The notes beneath the pieces are model-generated. The model was not told the DNA's origin and ran no database searches. It was given only the letters and a program-made list of their open reading frames with translations. From NCBI GenBank assembly GCA_958009055.1, contig OY253654.1, positions 248,001-312,000 on the forward strand: DNA of 64,000 nucleotides, in the 5' to 3' direction. A program made the position numbers and the translations under genes. Below are positions 51,002 through 59,518 of this stretch, piece after piece. This DNA comes from Choricystis sp. odSpoLacu1 (taxonomy: Eukaryota; Chlorophyta; Trebouxiophyceae). Numbering within the stretch: the stretch's first letter is position 1; every line of letters starts with the position of its first letter.

Positions 51002-52717
51002 TCACCTGCTCTTCGGCGTGCTGCTGCCGCTGCCCCCGCGCGGCGTCAGCGAGAACGGCCACCCCGACCCCGTCAGCGAGGCCGCCCGCCAGGCGGCGGG
51101 GGACAGGGTGCCGTCGGCGCCCGCCGCGCCCGAGCCCCAGGCGGCCAGGAGGGAGGGGAGGGAGACGGCATCGTGGGCGAGGGCGGCCGCCGCGTCGGAC
51201 GTCGGGCGCGCGTCCGCAGCGGCGGCGGCAGCGGCAGCGGCTGCGGCTGCGGCGGCTGCCGCGATGACGGGGGTGGGCATGGGGGCGGGACCAGCACCCC
51301 CCGATGTTGACAGGCCGCGAACTGCCCGCGCAAGTGCCGCGGCAGGCGACGCGGGCGCCGCCGGCGGAAGCACTCCCGCCACCAGCGCGGGCGACCCAGG
51401 CAGCGTCAATGCGTCCAGGTCCAGGCCCGGAGGCAGGCGCACTGCGGCGGCGGCCGCTTCAGCCGCGGCTGCAGCAGCAGCCGACGCCGACGCGGCGGCG
51501 GCCAGCGCGCCCGCGGGCAGGCCGTTGGCGCCGCGGGCGCGCTTGGGGGGGGAGCCGCCAATGGTGGCGGCGGCTTCGTCAGCCGCCAGGGAGGAGGTGA
51601 GGGCGTGGGACACGAGGAGAGAGGGTAGGGAGGCAGAGGGAGGGGCTGCGGCGGCCGCAGCGGCAGCCGCACGCGCCGCCCCCAGGGGTGACCGCGCTGG
51701 GGACCGCGCACCAGAAGCCCGGGGCGCGTACGCCAGCGCGCGCGCGGTGGGGCCAGTGGCAGGGCGGCCAGCCGCGGCGGCAGCGGCAGACGCGGCGGCG
51801 GCAGCAGCAGCAGCCGCGCGCGCCGCCCCAGCGCCACCTCGCCCAGGCACCCATCCCTCCCAATCAGCACGCAGGGGCAGGTGCAGCGTGATATAGGCGG
51901 CGCCTGTCGGCACATCATTGTTGGCCAGCACGCGGATGGGGGGGGAGACGGTGGCTCCCAGCAGGGTGGTGCCCGTGGCGTCAAACGCGCTGGCCACCAG
52001 CCTAAACCGACGAGCGCCCACGTGCGTCCCCGCTTCATCGATGGACAGGTACATGTAGCGTGCCTCTTTGACGCGGTCGACATCGCCCGGGGACGGAGGG
52101 CCCACGTCGGGCGGGGGCGCTCCAGAGCGCCGCCCCAACCGCCCAAACCGCTGGATCGACCGCAGCACGGGGCCGGCGCACCCTTTGCGGCACTGGTCCC
52201 GGGTGACGGCGGCCCATGTGTAGAGCGGCTGGCCAGGGGCGGCCAGGGCGGCGGCGGGGGCGGCCACTGGGTCGCGCGCGGCGCGCGAGGGGGGGGCGAC
52301 ATCAGCCGGCTCTTCATGCACCACCGCCACCACCACGCGCAGCCTGTACCCGTTTGACAGGCGCACCTGGTATGTGACACTCGCATCCTCCAGCGGGTCG
52401 CACGGGGTGGGGGGCGTGGTGGAGCCGCAGGTGGGGGAGGCCGAGTCGGGGGACCCATATTGGACCGCCTCCACAACATCGACCCCGCCCGACGATCCAC
52501 CCCCGGGACGCAGGATGCGCAGGTCCACCTGGTTGTACGACCATCGCCGCTTGCCCAGTTTGTAGGCCTTGATCTCGGTGAAGGTGGGGTCGGAGGCTTC
52601 TTCCGGGGAGCGGTCGGTCAGTGTCGCGCCGATGCGGGGCGCGCCGGACGGGGGGGGCAGGGGGGCTTGCGGGGCGGCCGGGGCGCGGCGACGCACCGTG
52701 CCGCCTTCGGCGCCCAT
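51002..52717 (-). CDS. Ala-rich protein with possible beta-sandwich domain, unknown
   Basis: A single frame gives 571 aa. Residues about 40-290 look folded and non-repetitive: FTEIKAYKLGKRRWSYNQVD, VTYQVRLSNGYRLRVVVAVV, YTWAAVTRDQCRKGCAGPVL, RYMYLSIDEAGTHVGARRFR, LVASAFDATGTTLLGATVSP, IRVLANNDVPTGAAYITLHL. The pattern recalls immunoglobulin/p53-like beta-sandwich DNA-binding domains (RFRLVASAFD... followed by SPPIRV), but I cannot assign a family. The C-terminal half is a very Ala-rich disordered region with KRARG, a possible nuclear signal. It might be a transcription factor; this is inference. Confidence 0.6.
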   Translation of the reverse strand: MGAEGGTVRRRAPAAPQAPLPPPSGAPRIGATLTDRSPEEASDPTFTEIKAYKLGKRRWSYNQVDLRILRPGGGSSGGVDVVEAVQYGSPDSASPTCGSTTPPTPCDPLEDASVTYQVRLSNGYRLRVVVAVVHEEPADVAPPSRAARDPVAAPAAALAAPGQPLYTWAAVTRDQCRKGCAGPVLRSIQRFGRLGRRSGAPPPDVGPPSPGDVDRVKEARYMYLSIDEAGTHVGARRFRLVASAFDATGTTLLGATVSPPIRVLANNDVPTGAAYITLHLPLRADWEGWVPGRGGAGAARAAAAAAAAASAAAAAAGRPATGPTARALAYAPRASGARSPARSPLGAARAAAAAAAAAPPSASLPSLLVSHALTSSLAADEAAATIGGSPPKRARGANGLPAGALAAAASASAAAAAAAEAAAAAVRLPPGLDLDALTLPGSPALVAGVLPPAAPASPAAALARAVRGLSTSGGAGPAPMPTPVIAAAAAAAAAAAAAAAADARPTSDAAAALAHDAVSLPSLLAAWGSGAAGADGTLSPAAWRAASLTGSGWPFSLTPRGGSGSSTPKSR

Positions 52718-53371
52718 GGTGTGGTGTGGTGTGTGTGAGTGCGCGGGGTGGGCGCACGCACGAGCTGGTGTGGAGGGGAAACGAGGAGGGGGAGAGATTC
52801 GGGTTGGCAATTTGCCGCGGACACGCCCGCCCAATCGCGCCACCTCTCCCCGCATAACGGCGACTCGTGATGATATACACGATTGTTTGCTTCGTGTTTG
52901 GCGAGGGCGGGGTGGGCGGGGAGGGCGAGGCAGTGTGTGGCGCGCGCAGCAAGCAAAAAAACTCAGATTGGCACGGTGTGCTTGCGTGTGCGTCGCCCCT
53001 CCGCGCCTCGCCTCTGCCGCGAGCTGCTTGCACCGCTCTACCCCTGGTCCAGGCTGTAACAACACAATGATTTTTGTGTGGGGCAGGGCGGAGGGGAGTG
53101 TGGGCACGTGTGGGCGGCGGCGGCGCAGGGACACGCGCGCAAACCGCCGGCGGTTCGCGAGACCAATGCGCGTCCAGCCACACACGCACAACACGGGAAC
53201 ACCGCCCACCCCCGTCCCATAGCTAGTGCATGAGAGGGCAGTGGTGTCGACAGCGCACGCACGTACCTGTGGCAGGAGTGAGGAGGGGTTCGGACGCACG
53301 CTTCTTCTTTTCGACAAGTGACAAAACGCGAGCCCGCGTTTTTTTCTTCGCTCTCTCACGCCCTCTTTGGG
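52718..53371. promoter_or_regulatory. Divergent spacer before the FtsJ gene
   Basis: This 654-bp spacer separates divergent start codons at 52717 (minus) and 53372 (plus). It contains G-rich minus-strand-complementary stretches and GCGTG-type motifs, but no gene I can support. An ORF reading through it in the minus strand extends the upstream protein without recognisable sequence and was not accepted. Confidence 0.45.
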
Positions 53372-54055
53372 ATGGCTTCTTCTTCCCGGCGGCGCGACGC
53401 CTTCCGCCTGCTGGCCGCCTCAGCCGGCTACGTCGCCCGCTCTGGCTTCAAACTTGCCGCGCTTCAGGCATCGCACCGCCTTGTGCCGCGCGGGGGCACA
53501 GTCCTGGACCTCGGCTGCTCCCCGGGCGCGTGGCTGCAGGCCGCGTCCCAGGCCGCCGGCCCCACAGGCCGCGTCATCGGCGTCGACATGACCCGTGTTT
53601 CCGTGCCTGCCAGGTTGTGCCACCCAGGCACCGTGGCCACACTGGCCGCCGACGCGACAACACTGACGCCCGCCAGCGTGCGCGCGCTCGCCCACCTGCC
53701 ACCCGCCTTCACCTTCGACGCCGTCCTGTCCGACATGTGTGGCGCCACCACGGGCGTGGCCGACGTGGATGGCGAGCGCAGCGCGGCGTTGGTGCGGGTG
53801 GCGACGCGGTTAGCGTGCGGGGTGGATGACGATAATGACGACGACGACGCACACTCACCCTCCTGCACCGGCCTCCTGCGCCTGGGCGGCAACTTTTGCG
53901 CCAAATCGCTGGAGTCGGACGCCACTCCCGCCCTGGTGGATGCATTGAGGCGCCGCTTTCACAAGGTGGTGCGCGCGCGGCCGCCCGCGACGCGGGCGGC
54001 GAGCCGCGAGATTTACGTGGTGGGCCTGGGGCGCAAAGCGTGTGTGAGAGAGTAA
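53372..54055 (+). CDS. FtsJ/RlmE-type rRNA 2'-O-methyltransferase
   Basis: A single frame gives 227 aa. It has the RlmE/MRM2 layout: YVARSGFKLAALQASHRLVP, SAM-binding VLDLGCSPGAWLQAASQ, VIGVDMTRV, AVLSDMCGATTGVADVDGER, GNFCAKSLESDATPALVDAL and SREIYVVGLG. The K-D-K-E catalytic tetrad (Lys in SGFKL, Asp in LSDM, Lys in CAKSL, Glu in SREIY) is visible. RlmE homologues methylate U in the large-subunit A-loop; the size and lack of extension suggest an organelle (MRM2-like) or RrmJ-like enzyme. A short acidic insert (DDDNDDDDAHS) lies before the last strands. Confidence 0.9.
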   Translation: MASSSRRRDAFRLLAASAGYVARSGFKLAALQASHRLVPRGGTVLDLGCSPGAWLQAASQAAGPTGRVIGVDMTRVSVPARLCHPGTVATLAADATTLTPASVRALAHLPPAFTFDAVLSDMCGATTGVADVDGERSAALVRVATRLACGVDDDNDDDDAHSPSCTGLLRLGGNFCAKSLESDATPALVDALRRRFHKVVRARPPATRAASREIYVVGLGRKACVRE

Positions 54056-54145
54056 GGAGAGGCAGGTGTGTGGAACGGAACAGACGGAATTATCAGCTAA
54101 ACAATGCAAAAAAAAAGAAAGAAAGAAAGAAAGAAAAAAACACAA
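54056..54145. repeat. (AAAG)n microsatellite in convergent 3' spacer
   Basis: An (AAAG)n tract of about five to six units (about 54112-54137) occupies most of the 90-bp gap between the FtsJ and TAF7 stop codons, the shortest convergent spacer in the window. Confidence 0.8.
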
Positions 54146-55047
54146 TCAAATCAACTTGACTTCGCCGCCGCCGTCGCCGCCGCCGTCCCCCCCGCTCGCA
54201 GACGGTGCCCCACTCGCACTCGGGGCTCCACTGGCAGTCGGCGCCCCGCTCGCACTCGGCGCCCCACTCGGCGCCCCCACGCCGCCAGGCGCTGCGCTTC
54301 CCCCGCGCGCGCCGCGCCCGCGCCCGCTGCCGGGCGGCCGCCCGCGCCGCTTGCGCGCGCCCGCGGGGGCCACCTCCACCCAGGCCCCTCCCAGGCCTCC
54401 TTCACCCGGCCTGTACTCTTCCTCCACGTCCTCGAACTCCACGCCGTCGGGCGCCCCTCCGTGCGCGATGCGCAGCAGAGCGTCCTCTGCCGCCGCGACT
54501 GCGGCGCGCGGCGCGGAAGGGCGTTTCGCAAAGTGGCGCGCGCGGGCGTCGGCCATGGGGGGAGTCACACCATCCACACTTTCATACATGTTGGGAGGGG
54601 GGGCGCCTGAGGCAGCGGCTGCCACCGCCGCGGCCGGCGGTTGCGCCAGCGGCGGCGCCCCCGGCCGCCGCACCAACAAAATTTGACCCACGTCCCCCGT
54701 CTTCACCAGGTTGGCGTCGTCCAGGGACACGTAGGCTTCGACCGCGGTGGGTGCGTCCAGCAGGACGCAGGGGTGGCGTTCCCGGCCGATGGTGAACGTG
54801 CCGTGCCGCGCTTCGCCGTCCACGAGCCGCGTTTCTGTGAATGGGTGGGAAGGTTAAACGTGCTAAACACGTACAGGCACACACTTGCTCTACACGCACC
54901 CTCTCTCTTCTCTCTCTCACCGTCAAAGTCGAGCTCCATCGCTGCGTCGGCTGGGTTGGCGTCGTCCGCGCCCGCCAGCACCGCCCGCACGCGGGCCGCG
55001 AGGGCGGGGTCTTCAAAGCGCAGGACGTAGGCTTCCTCGCCCGACAT
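54146..55047 (-). CDS. TAF7: TFIID subunit TAF7 with AT-hook-like tail
   Basis: Exons 55047-54921 and 54834-54146 join in phase to 271 aa. The TAFII55 N domain is recognisable: SGEEAYVLRFEDPALAARVR, then AAMELDFDGETRLVDGEARH, GTFTIGRERHPCVLLDAPTA, VEAYVSLDDANLVKTGDVGQ and ILLVRR. TAF7 binds TAF1 and restrains pre-initiation in TFIID. The C terminus is unusual: RKRRGRPPGSGRGRGARGG contains an AT-hook core, then GAPSASG-type repeats and a Gly/Asp tail. The repeats come from imperfect 18-bp units at about 54205-54275. Confidence 0.86.
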
Positions 55048-55183
55048 GGCTGGATGGAGGAGGGGCGGCGGCAGGCGCGCGCGCCCCGCGGTCCAGACCT
55101 TGACAGAGAAAAAAAGGGCGACAGTATGAGAAATGGGGCACAGAACGCGGACTTCGGTTTTCGCGTTCTGTGTTTCAAAAAGC

Positions 55184-56248
55184 ATGGGAGCCTCGCCCGC
55201 CCCCTCCTCCTCCCACCCACGCCCCGCCCTGACGGACGCCATCGCGGGCGGCGTGGCAGGCGCGGTGGCGCGCCTGGTGGTGGGGCCGTTGGACGTGTTG
55301 AAGATTAGGTTTCAAGTGCAGCTGGAACCCGTGGCCCGGGGTGCGCCGGCTTCCAAGTACACGGGGCTGGCGCAGGCGGTGACCGCGATTGTGCGGGAGG
55401 AGGGACTGGCGGTGAGTTGGGCTGTGGGGAGGGAGTTGATCAAACGAAACGGGGCGCGCAACATGCGAAGCGCGCGCCTCAACCCTCACAACCCCACCAC
55501 CCTTCCCACACAGGGCCTGTGGCGAGGCACCGTGCCTGGCCTCCTGCTCACCGTGCCCTACACCGCCGTCCAGTTTGTGACGCTGCAGGCGGTGCGGTCC
55601 GCCGCCGAGCGCGCGGGGTGGGTGAGTGAAACATCTCCCGCACGCGCGCGCCGCGCGGTCGCCTTTGGCTCGGGCGCAGCAGCCGGCGCCGCAGCCACAG
55701 TTGCTTCATACCCCTTCGACCTGCTGCGCACCACGCTGGCGGCGCAGGGGGAGCCGAGGGTGTACAGCGGAGTCGCGGCCGCGGCACGCGCCATCGTGCG
55801 TGACCGCGGCCCACGCGGCCTGTACGCCGGCCTGGGCGCCACCCTGGTGGAGATTGTGCCGTACGCTGCCCTCAAGTTTGGGCTGTATGATGTGCTGACG
55901 GCCGCTGCCACTGATGGCGACGGGCGGCGCGCGTCGCCCGCCGCGCGGTTTGTGTGTGGCCTGGCTGCCGGGACGGCGGCCAAGCTGGCGACACATCCGC
56001 TGGACGTGGCCAAAAAGAGGTACCAGGTGGCGGGGTTGGCGAGGCCTGCAGCGTATGGGGCGCGAGTGCCCGCGGCCGCTGCGCGCGCGACGCTCAGATC
56101 TTCAGTCGCCCGCATAGCAGCCGCGGAAGGCATCGCAGGCCTCTACAAGGGCGCCCTGCCCAGCATACTGAAGGCAGCGCCCCAGGCTGCAGTCACGCTG
56201 GCGGCGTACGAGTTTGTGGCGGGGTGGATGGCGGGGGTGGCGAGGTGA
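55184..56248 (+). CDS. Mitochondrial carrier, thiamine-pyrophosphate type
   Basis: Exons 55184-55411 and 55514-56248 join in phase to 320 aa with three carrier repeats. The P-x-[DE]-x-x-[KR] motifs are PLDVLKIRFQ, PFDLLRTTLA and PLDVAKKRYQ. Details match the TPC/SLC25A19 branch: LKIRFQVQLEPVA, SKYTGLAQAVTAIVREEGLA and GLWRGTVPGLLLTVPYTAVQ. It would exchange thiamine pyrophosphate over the inner mitochondrial membrane. Related CoA/ADP carriers are the alternative. Confidence 0.9.
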   Translation: MGASPAPSSSHPRPALTDAIAGGVAGAVARLVVGPLDVLKIRFQVQLEPVARGAPASKYTGLAQAVTAIVREEGLAVSWAVGRELIKRNGARNMRSARLNPHNPTTLPTQGLWRGTVPGLLLTVPYTAVQFVTLQAVRSAAERAGWVSETSPARARRAVAFGSGAAAGAAATVASYPFDLLRTTLAAQGEPRVYSGVAAAARAIVRDRGPRGLYAGLGATLVEIVPYAALKFGLYDVLTAAATDGDGRRASPAARFVCGLAAGTAAKLATHPLDVAKKRYQVAGLARPAAYGARVPAAAARATLRSSVARIAAAEGIAGLYKGALPSILKAAPQAAVTLAAYEFVAGWMAGVAR

Positions 56249-57228
56249 TTGTGGGGGAAAGAGAGAGAGAGGTTTTTCCGTCGATCCCTCTCTCTTTCGC
56301 TATATTTGCATCCCAGTTGTGTTTGTAGGCTCGTCAATGACCAATGTGCCACTGTCTGCAGGAAAACCAAAAAGCTGGGACGAGAGGCGCAGGTCGGGTT
56401 TTTTGACGCGTTTTTTTTTTCGCTTTGCTCACAAACTCAACGTTTTCCTTTTAGCCGCGCGCACGCCACTATGCCCGCCCTCCCGCGCGTGCGGGCGTGC
56501 ACAGGTATGAAAGAGCTGCAGACATGTGTTGCTGACGGCGGCGTGGATGGCGGCCGCGTGCTGTTTTGCACGGCGCTCGCAGACGCAGAATGGGCCGCCG
56601 GCGTGAGGGACGCTCCCCTCTGGCGCGCTCTCTCTCGGCCGTCCTGCTGGCAGCCTCCCTTCGCCTGGCAGACGCTGTCGATGGTCGTCATAGACTGGTG
56701 GACGGCGGCCATCGGGGGCGAGGTAGAGGCCGCGCACGCACCCCCCCCCACCCTCCGACACAACACCCCGACCGGCCGGTGACGACCCCAAACTTTTGTT
56801 ACACACGCTGAACGTCGTGTGGGGGCATAGCCCACCACACGGCACACTGTGACGAACACCAAGTTTTTTAGCGGATTTCTCCGAGGCTTGGCACGTGTTT
56901 TTCGGAGGGGGTGGGAGCCGCACGACCACAAAAAAAGGGCGGTGATGCTACTCGTTTTACAGTGCATAGTTCAACCGAGCTTTCTTGCTTTGAGGATGAA
57001 CCATAAAACCAAAAAATATCTTTCGCTCCTATCTGAGCCCTTTTTGTGTGTGTGTGGGCGGGGGGTGGCGCGTGCGTGTGTCGTTTTCGTCGTCTTTTTC
57101 CTCTTTCTTTTCCCACACGCACAAAAAAACGCCGGTGACGATCCCATTTTTTTTCATCAAAATGACAAGCATATGTCGTATTGCGGGGTTGACAGTTTTC
57201 CTGTCCTCCTCATGCCGAAAAAACTGTG
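56249..57228. other. Long spacer with one weak ORF
   Basis: About 980 bp lie between the carrier stop and the next supported start. It contains a T10-type run near 56409, a weak 103-codon ORF (56471-56782, listed separately) and AT-richer DNA from 56830. The phrase CCGGTGACGA followed by CCCA occurs twice (about 56777 and 57132). I see no RNA gene. Confidence 0.5.
56471..56782 (+). CDS. Weak 103-codon ORF, possible small gene
   Basis: ATG 56471 opens a frame of 103 codons with normal codon bias, reading MPALPRVRACTGMKELQTCV and later QTLSMVVIDWWTAAIGGEVE. There is no recognisable domain and no clear splice partner. A donor-like GTATGA at 56506 could make the first codons an exon of something else. 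It is listed because the frame is not simple sequence, with low confidence. Confidence 0.25.
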   Translation: MPALPRVRACTGMKELQTCVADGGVDGGRVLFCTALADAEWAAGVRDAPLWRALSRPSCWQPPFAWQTLSMVVIDWWTAAIGGEVEAAHAPPPTLRHNTPTGR

Positions 57229-58549
57229 ATGGCCGAGGCTTGCGTGTGGTGGAGAAAAGGGGGTGGAAAAAGCGCGAAACAAACAAAAAACTCTCCATCC
57301 CCACAACGCACTCACCCCTTGACTCCTGCCCCCTCATACCCTAACGCAGCCGCCACACGGCGACCCCCACCACACGCGCCACGGAGGCTCCCACCCCGCG
57401 CCACGCGCGTAGACGCTGCCCCGCCCCCCCCCCGCGCTCACCGCCGCCACGCCTGACGCTACCCTCACCTCCCCCACCGGCGTCACCATCGCCGTGTTCG
57501 GCACCGACCACGACGCGGCCGACGGCGGCCCCGGCGCCGCCGTCCTGGCCTTGGGGCCTGCCGCTGTTGTTGTGGAGACTGCACTCTCCCCGTGGCACGG
57601 GCGCAAGACGGGCAGGACGCTCGCTCTCGACACGCCCCTGCCTCCCTGTGACTCGCCCGATGAGGCCCACGTCCCCCAAGCCGCGGCTCTGGCGGCCCGG
57701 CTGGCGGCGGCGGAGCCAGGGTCGGCGGAACGGGCAGACTTGTGGACAGCACTCGAAACTCATTTCCCGTCCGAACAACTCGCGTACGTGGCCGCCCTCG
57801 CCTCCGGCGCCCGCCTCGTGCACGGCGACCGCCCCAAGTCCGCCACCGTGGCCCGGCTGGTGTGTGGGTTGAGCGTGGGCGAGCTGGATCGCGGTCTGGC
57901 CGCGGTCACCGCTGCTAACTACGTTTCTTTAACCCTCCCTGGTGACGAGATCCTGCCCCCCGACCTGCACCGCGGCGGCCCCGCCCTGGCCGCGTTGCTC
58001 ACCGAGCGCGACGCCGTGCTGTGCGCCACCGCGGCGGCGGAGGCGGAGGCGGAGGCCAAGGCTGCCGCGGCCGAGGGGCGGGCGCCGAGGCCGCTCGTGC
58101 TGTTGGTCGGCGCGTGGCACGTCGCTGGCGTCGCCGACCTGTGGTCGCGAAACGCGTGGCGCGACGCGGCGACGGCTGCGTCCACTCCTCCCCCTCCGTT
58201 TGCCGGAGACGCGGCGGCCGCGGGGGCGGCGGCAGCACTGGCCGACTGCCTTGTCTCCGCCGTCGGCGCGGCACCCTCAGTCGACGCCCTTCTTGGCGCG
58301 GACGGCCCCCCTCCCCTGCCCGCCTCCCCGGACGCAGACGCAGAGCGCGCGCTCTATGCTGAGTTTTACGGCACGTGCCGCGCCCAGCTGGCTGCGCTGA
58401 CGCAGGAAGAGTTGGCGGCAGTTGCCTCTGGCTGGCGGTGCGACTTTTTCGATGTGTTGACCCCCGTGCGCGCCGCCCGCCCTGTGAATGGGGGGGCGCC
58501 CGATGGGGACACACTGGCGGCGCTGCGCATGCTGAACTATGTGTTGTGA
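57229..58549 (+). CDS. TraB-like domain protein (start uncertain)
   Basis: The supported part (57440-58549) reads TSPTGVTIAVFGTDHDAADG, LALGPAAVVVETALSPWHG and later PLVLLVGAWHVAGVADLWS, a divergent version of the TraB layout (GTxH at the start, VGxxHVxGI near the end). A plausible model is a 5-codon exon 57229-57243 (MAEAC, donor GTGTGG) spliced to 57413 (acceptor GCGTAG), giving 383 aa in frame. Upstream of 57413 the same frame has a TAG, so splicing, or an error in the C10 run at 57423-57432, is required. The function is unknown; it is the second TraB-like gene in this window. Confidence 0.6.
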
Positions 58550-58673
58550 GAGAAGAAGGTGTGGGTAAGAGAGGTCAGTTGATTTTTTTTAGAACGTTTT
58601 CTGTTGTCTGTATTTGTTTCACTTGTGGCGCGAAAGAGACGCCCTCCCAGCAAATGCCCCCCCCTCTCGTACT

Positions 58674-59281
58674 CTATCCACTTGCTTTGCCTGCCACCCG
58701 GGCCGCCGTCGCGGACCGCACACAGCGCTCGTACGCCTCCACCACCCCCTCACACACACCCTCCAACGCGCCCTGCACTCCCGCCCCCCTGTAACAGTCC
58801 GCCACGACGGCTGCTGCATCGCCACAGACTGGTGGTGGCGGCCGGGTGGCGGCGTCGCCGGCCAGGAGGCGGGACGCGAGCGCGTCCACCGCTGCGGTTT
58901 CGTCGGCCTCCACTTTGAGCAGGGCGCCGCCCACCAGGGTGGACCGGCGCAGGGCGGCGGTCAGGGTGGCGTCGCGGGAGGCGAGGCGGGCGGCCTCGGC
59001 TTCGAGGGGGCTGTGTGGGTTGAGGCGAGGGGGGGTGAGCAAAAACGCGCGCTCGGGGAATCATGATCTCGCTCTCCTGCTCATCCCTTTCGCACTCACC
59101 TCACAGGTGGCCGCTGCTGCTGCTCCCTGCCACCGCCCCGGGGGGGGGGCTCCGCCCGGTCGGGCGCGGCGCGCCGGGGTTGCCCCGCGCGGCCCGCGAC
59201 GCGGTCCAGCAGGGCGCCCGTCACGCGCACGCCCGACTCGACGGGCACTGAGTCTTGGGGGCGGGCAACCAGGTTGCCCAT
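58674..59281 (-). CDS. CHCH (twin CX9C) protein, MICOS Mic19-like
   Basis: Exons 59281-59100 and 59010-58674 join in phase to 172 aa. The start MGNLVARPQDSVPVESGVRV offers Gly2 for N-myristoylation, as in Mic19/CHCHD3. A central helix (SPLEAEAARLASRDATLTAAL) precedes a twin CX9C domain: CGDAAAVVADC and CEGVVEAYERC. Such proteins are oxidised by Mia40 in the mitochondrial intermembrane space. Mic19/Mic25 fits best by N terminus, helix and C-terminal CHCH, but other CHCH proteins cannot be excluded. Confidence 0.72.
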
Positions 59282-59518
59282 CGAAGAAAACGCAGGGAGA
59301 CCGCCCCGGACGCGCGCCGCGAAAAAGAGGCAGTGATTTGGGAGTGACACAATCCACCCTTCGCGTTTCGCGTTTTTTATTGCTTGCGCGCGCGCCCGCT
59401 CGGCACAGCACCTCCGTCCTCCCGGACCGCACACGACTCCGCGCGGGACGCGGCAAGCGCACACCCTCAGAGTGTGTGTTTGCCTCGCACGCGCTTGTGC
59501 CCACCCGACCTCACTCCG

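Noticed and set aside
52718..53359. N-terminal extension of the Ala-rich minus-strand protein to 785 aa
   Set aside because: The extension is His/Thr/Arg-rich simple sequence with CACACA tracts and the ATG at 52717 gives a natural start.
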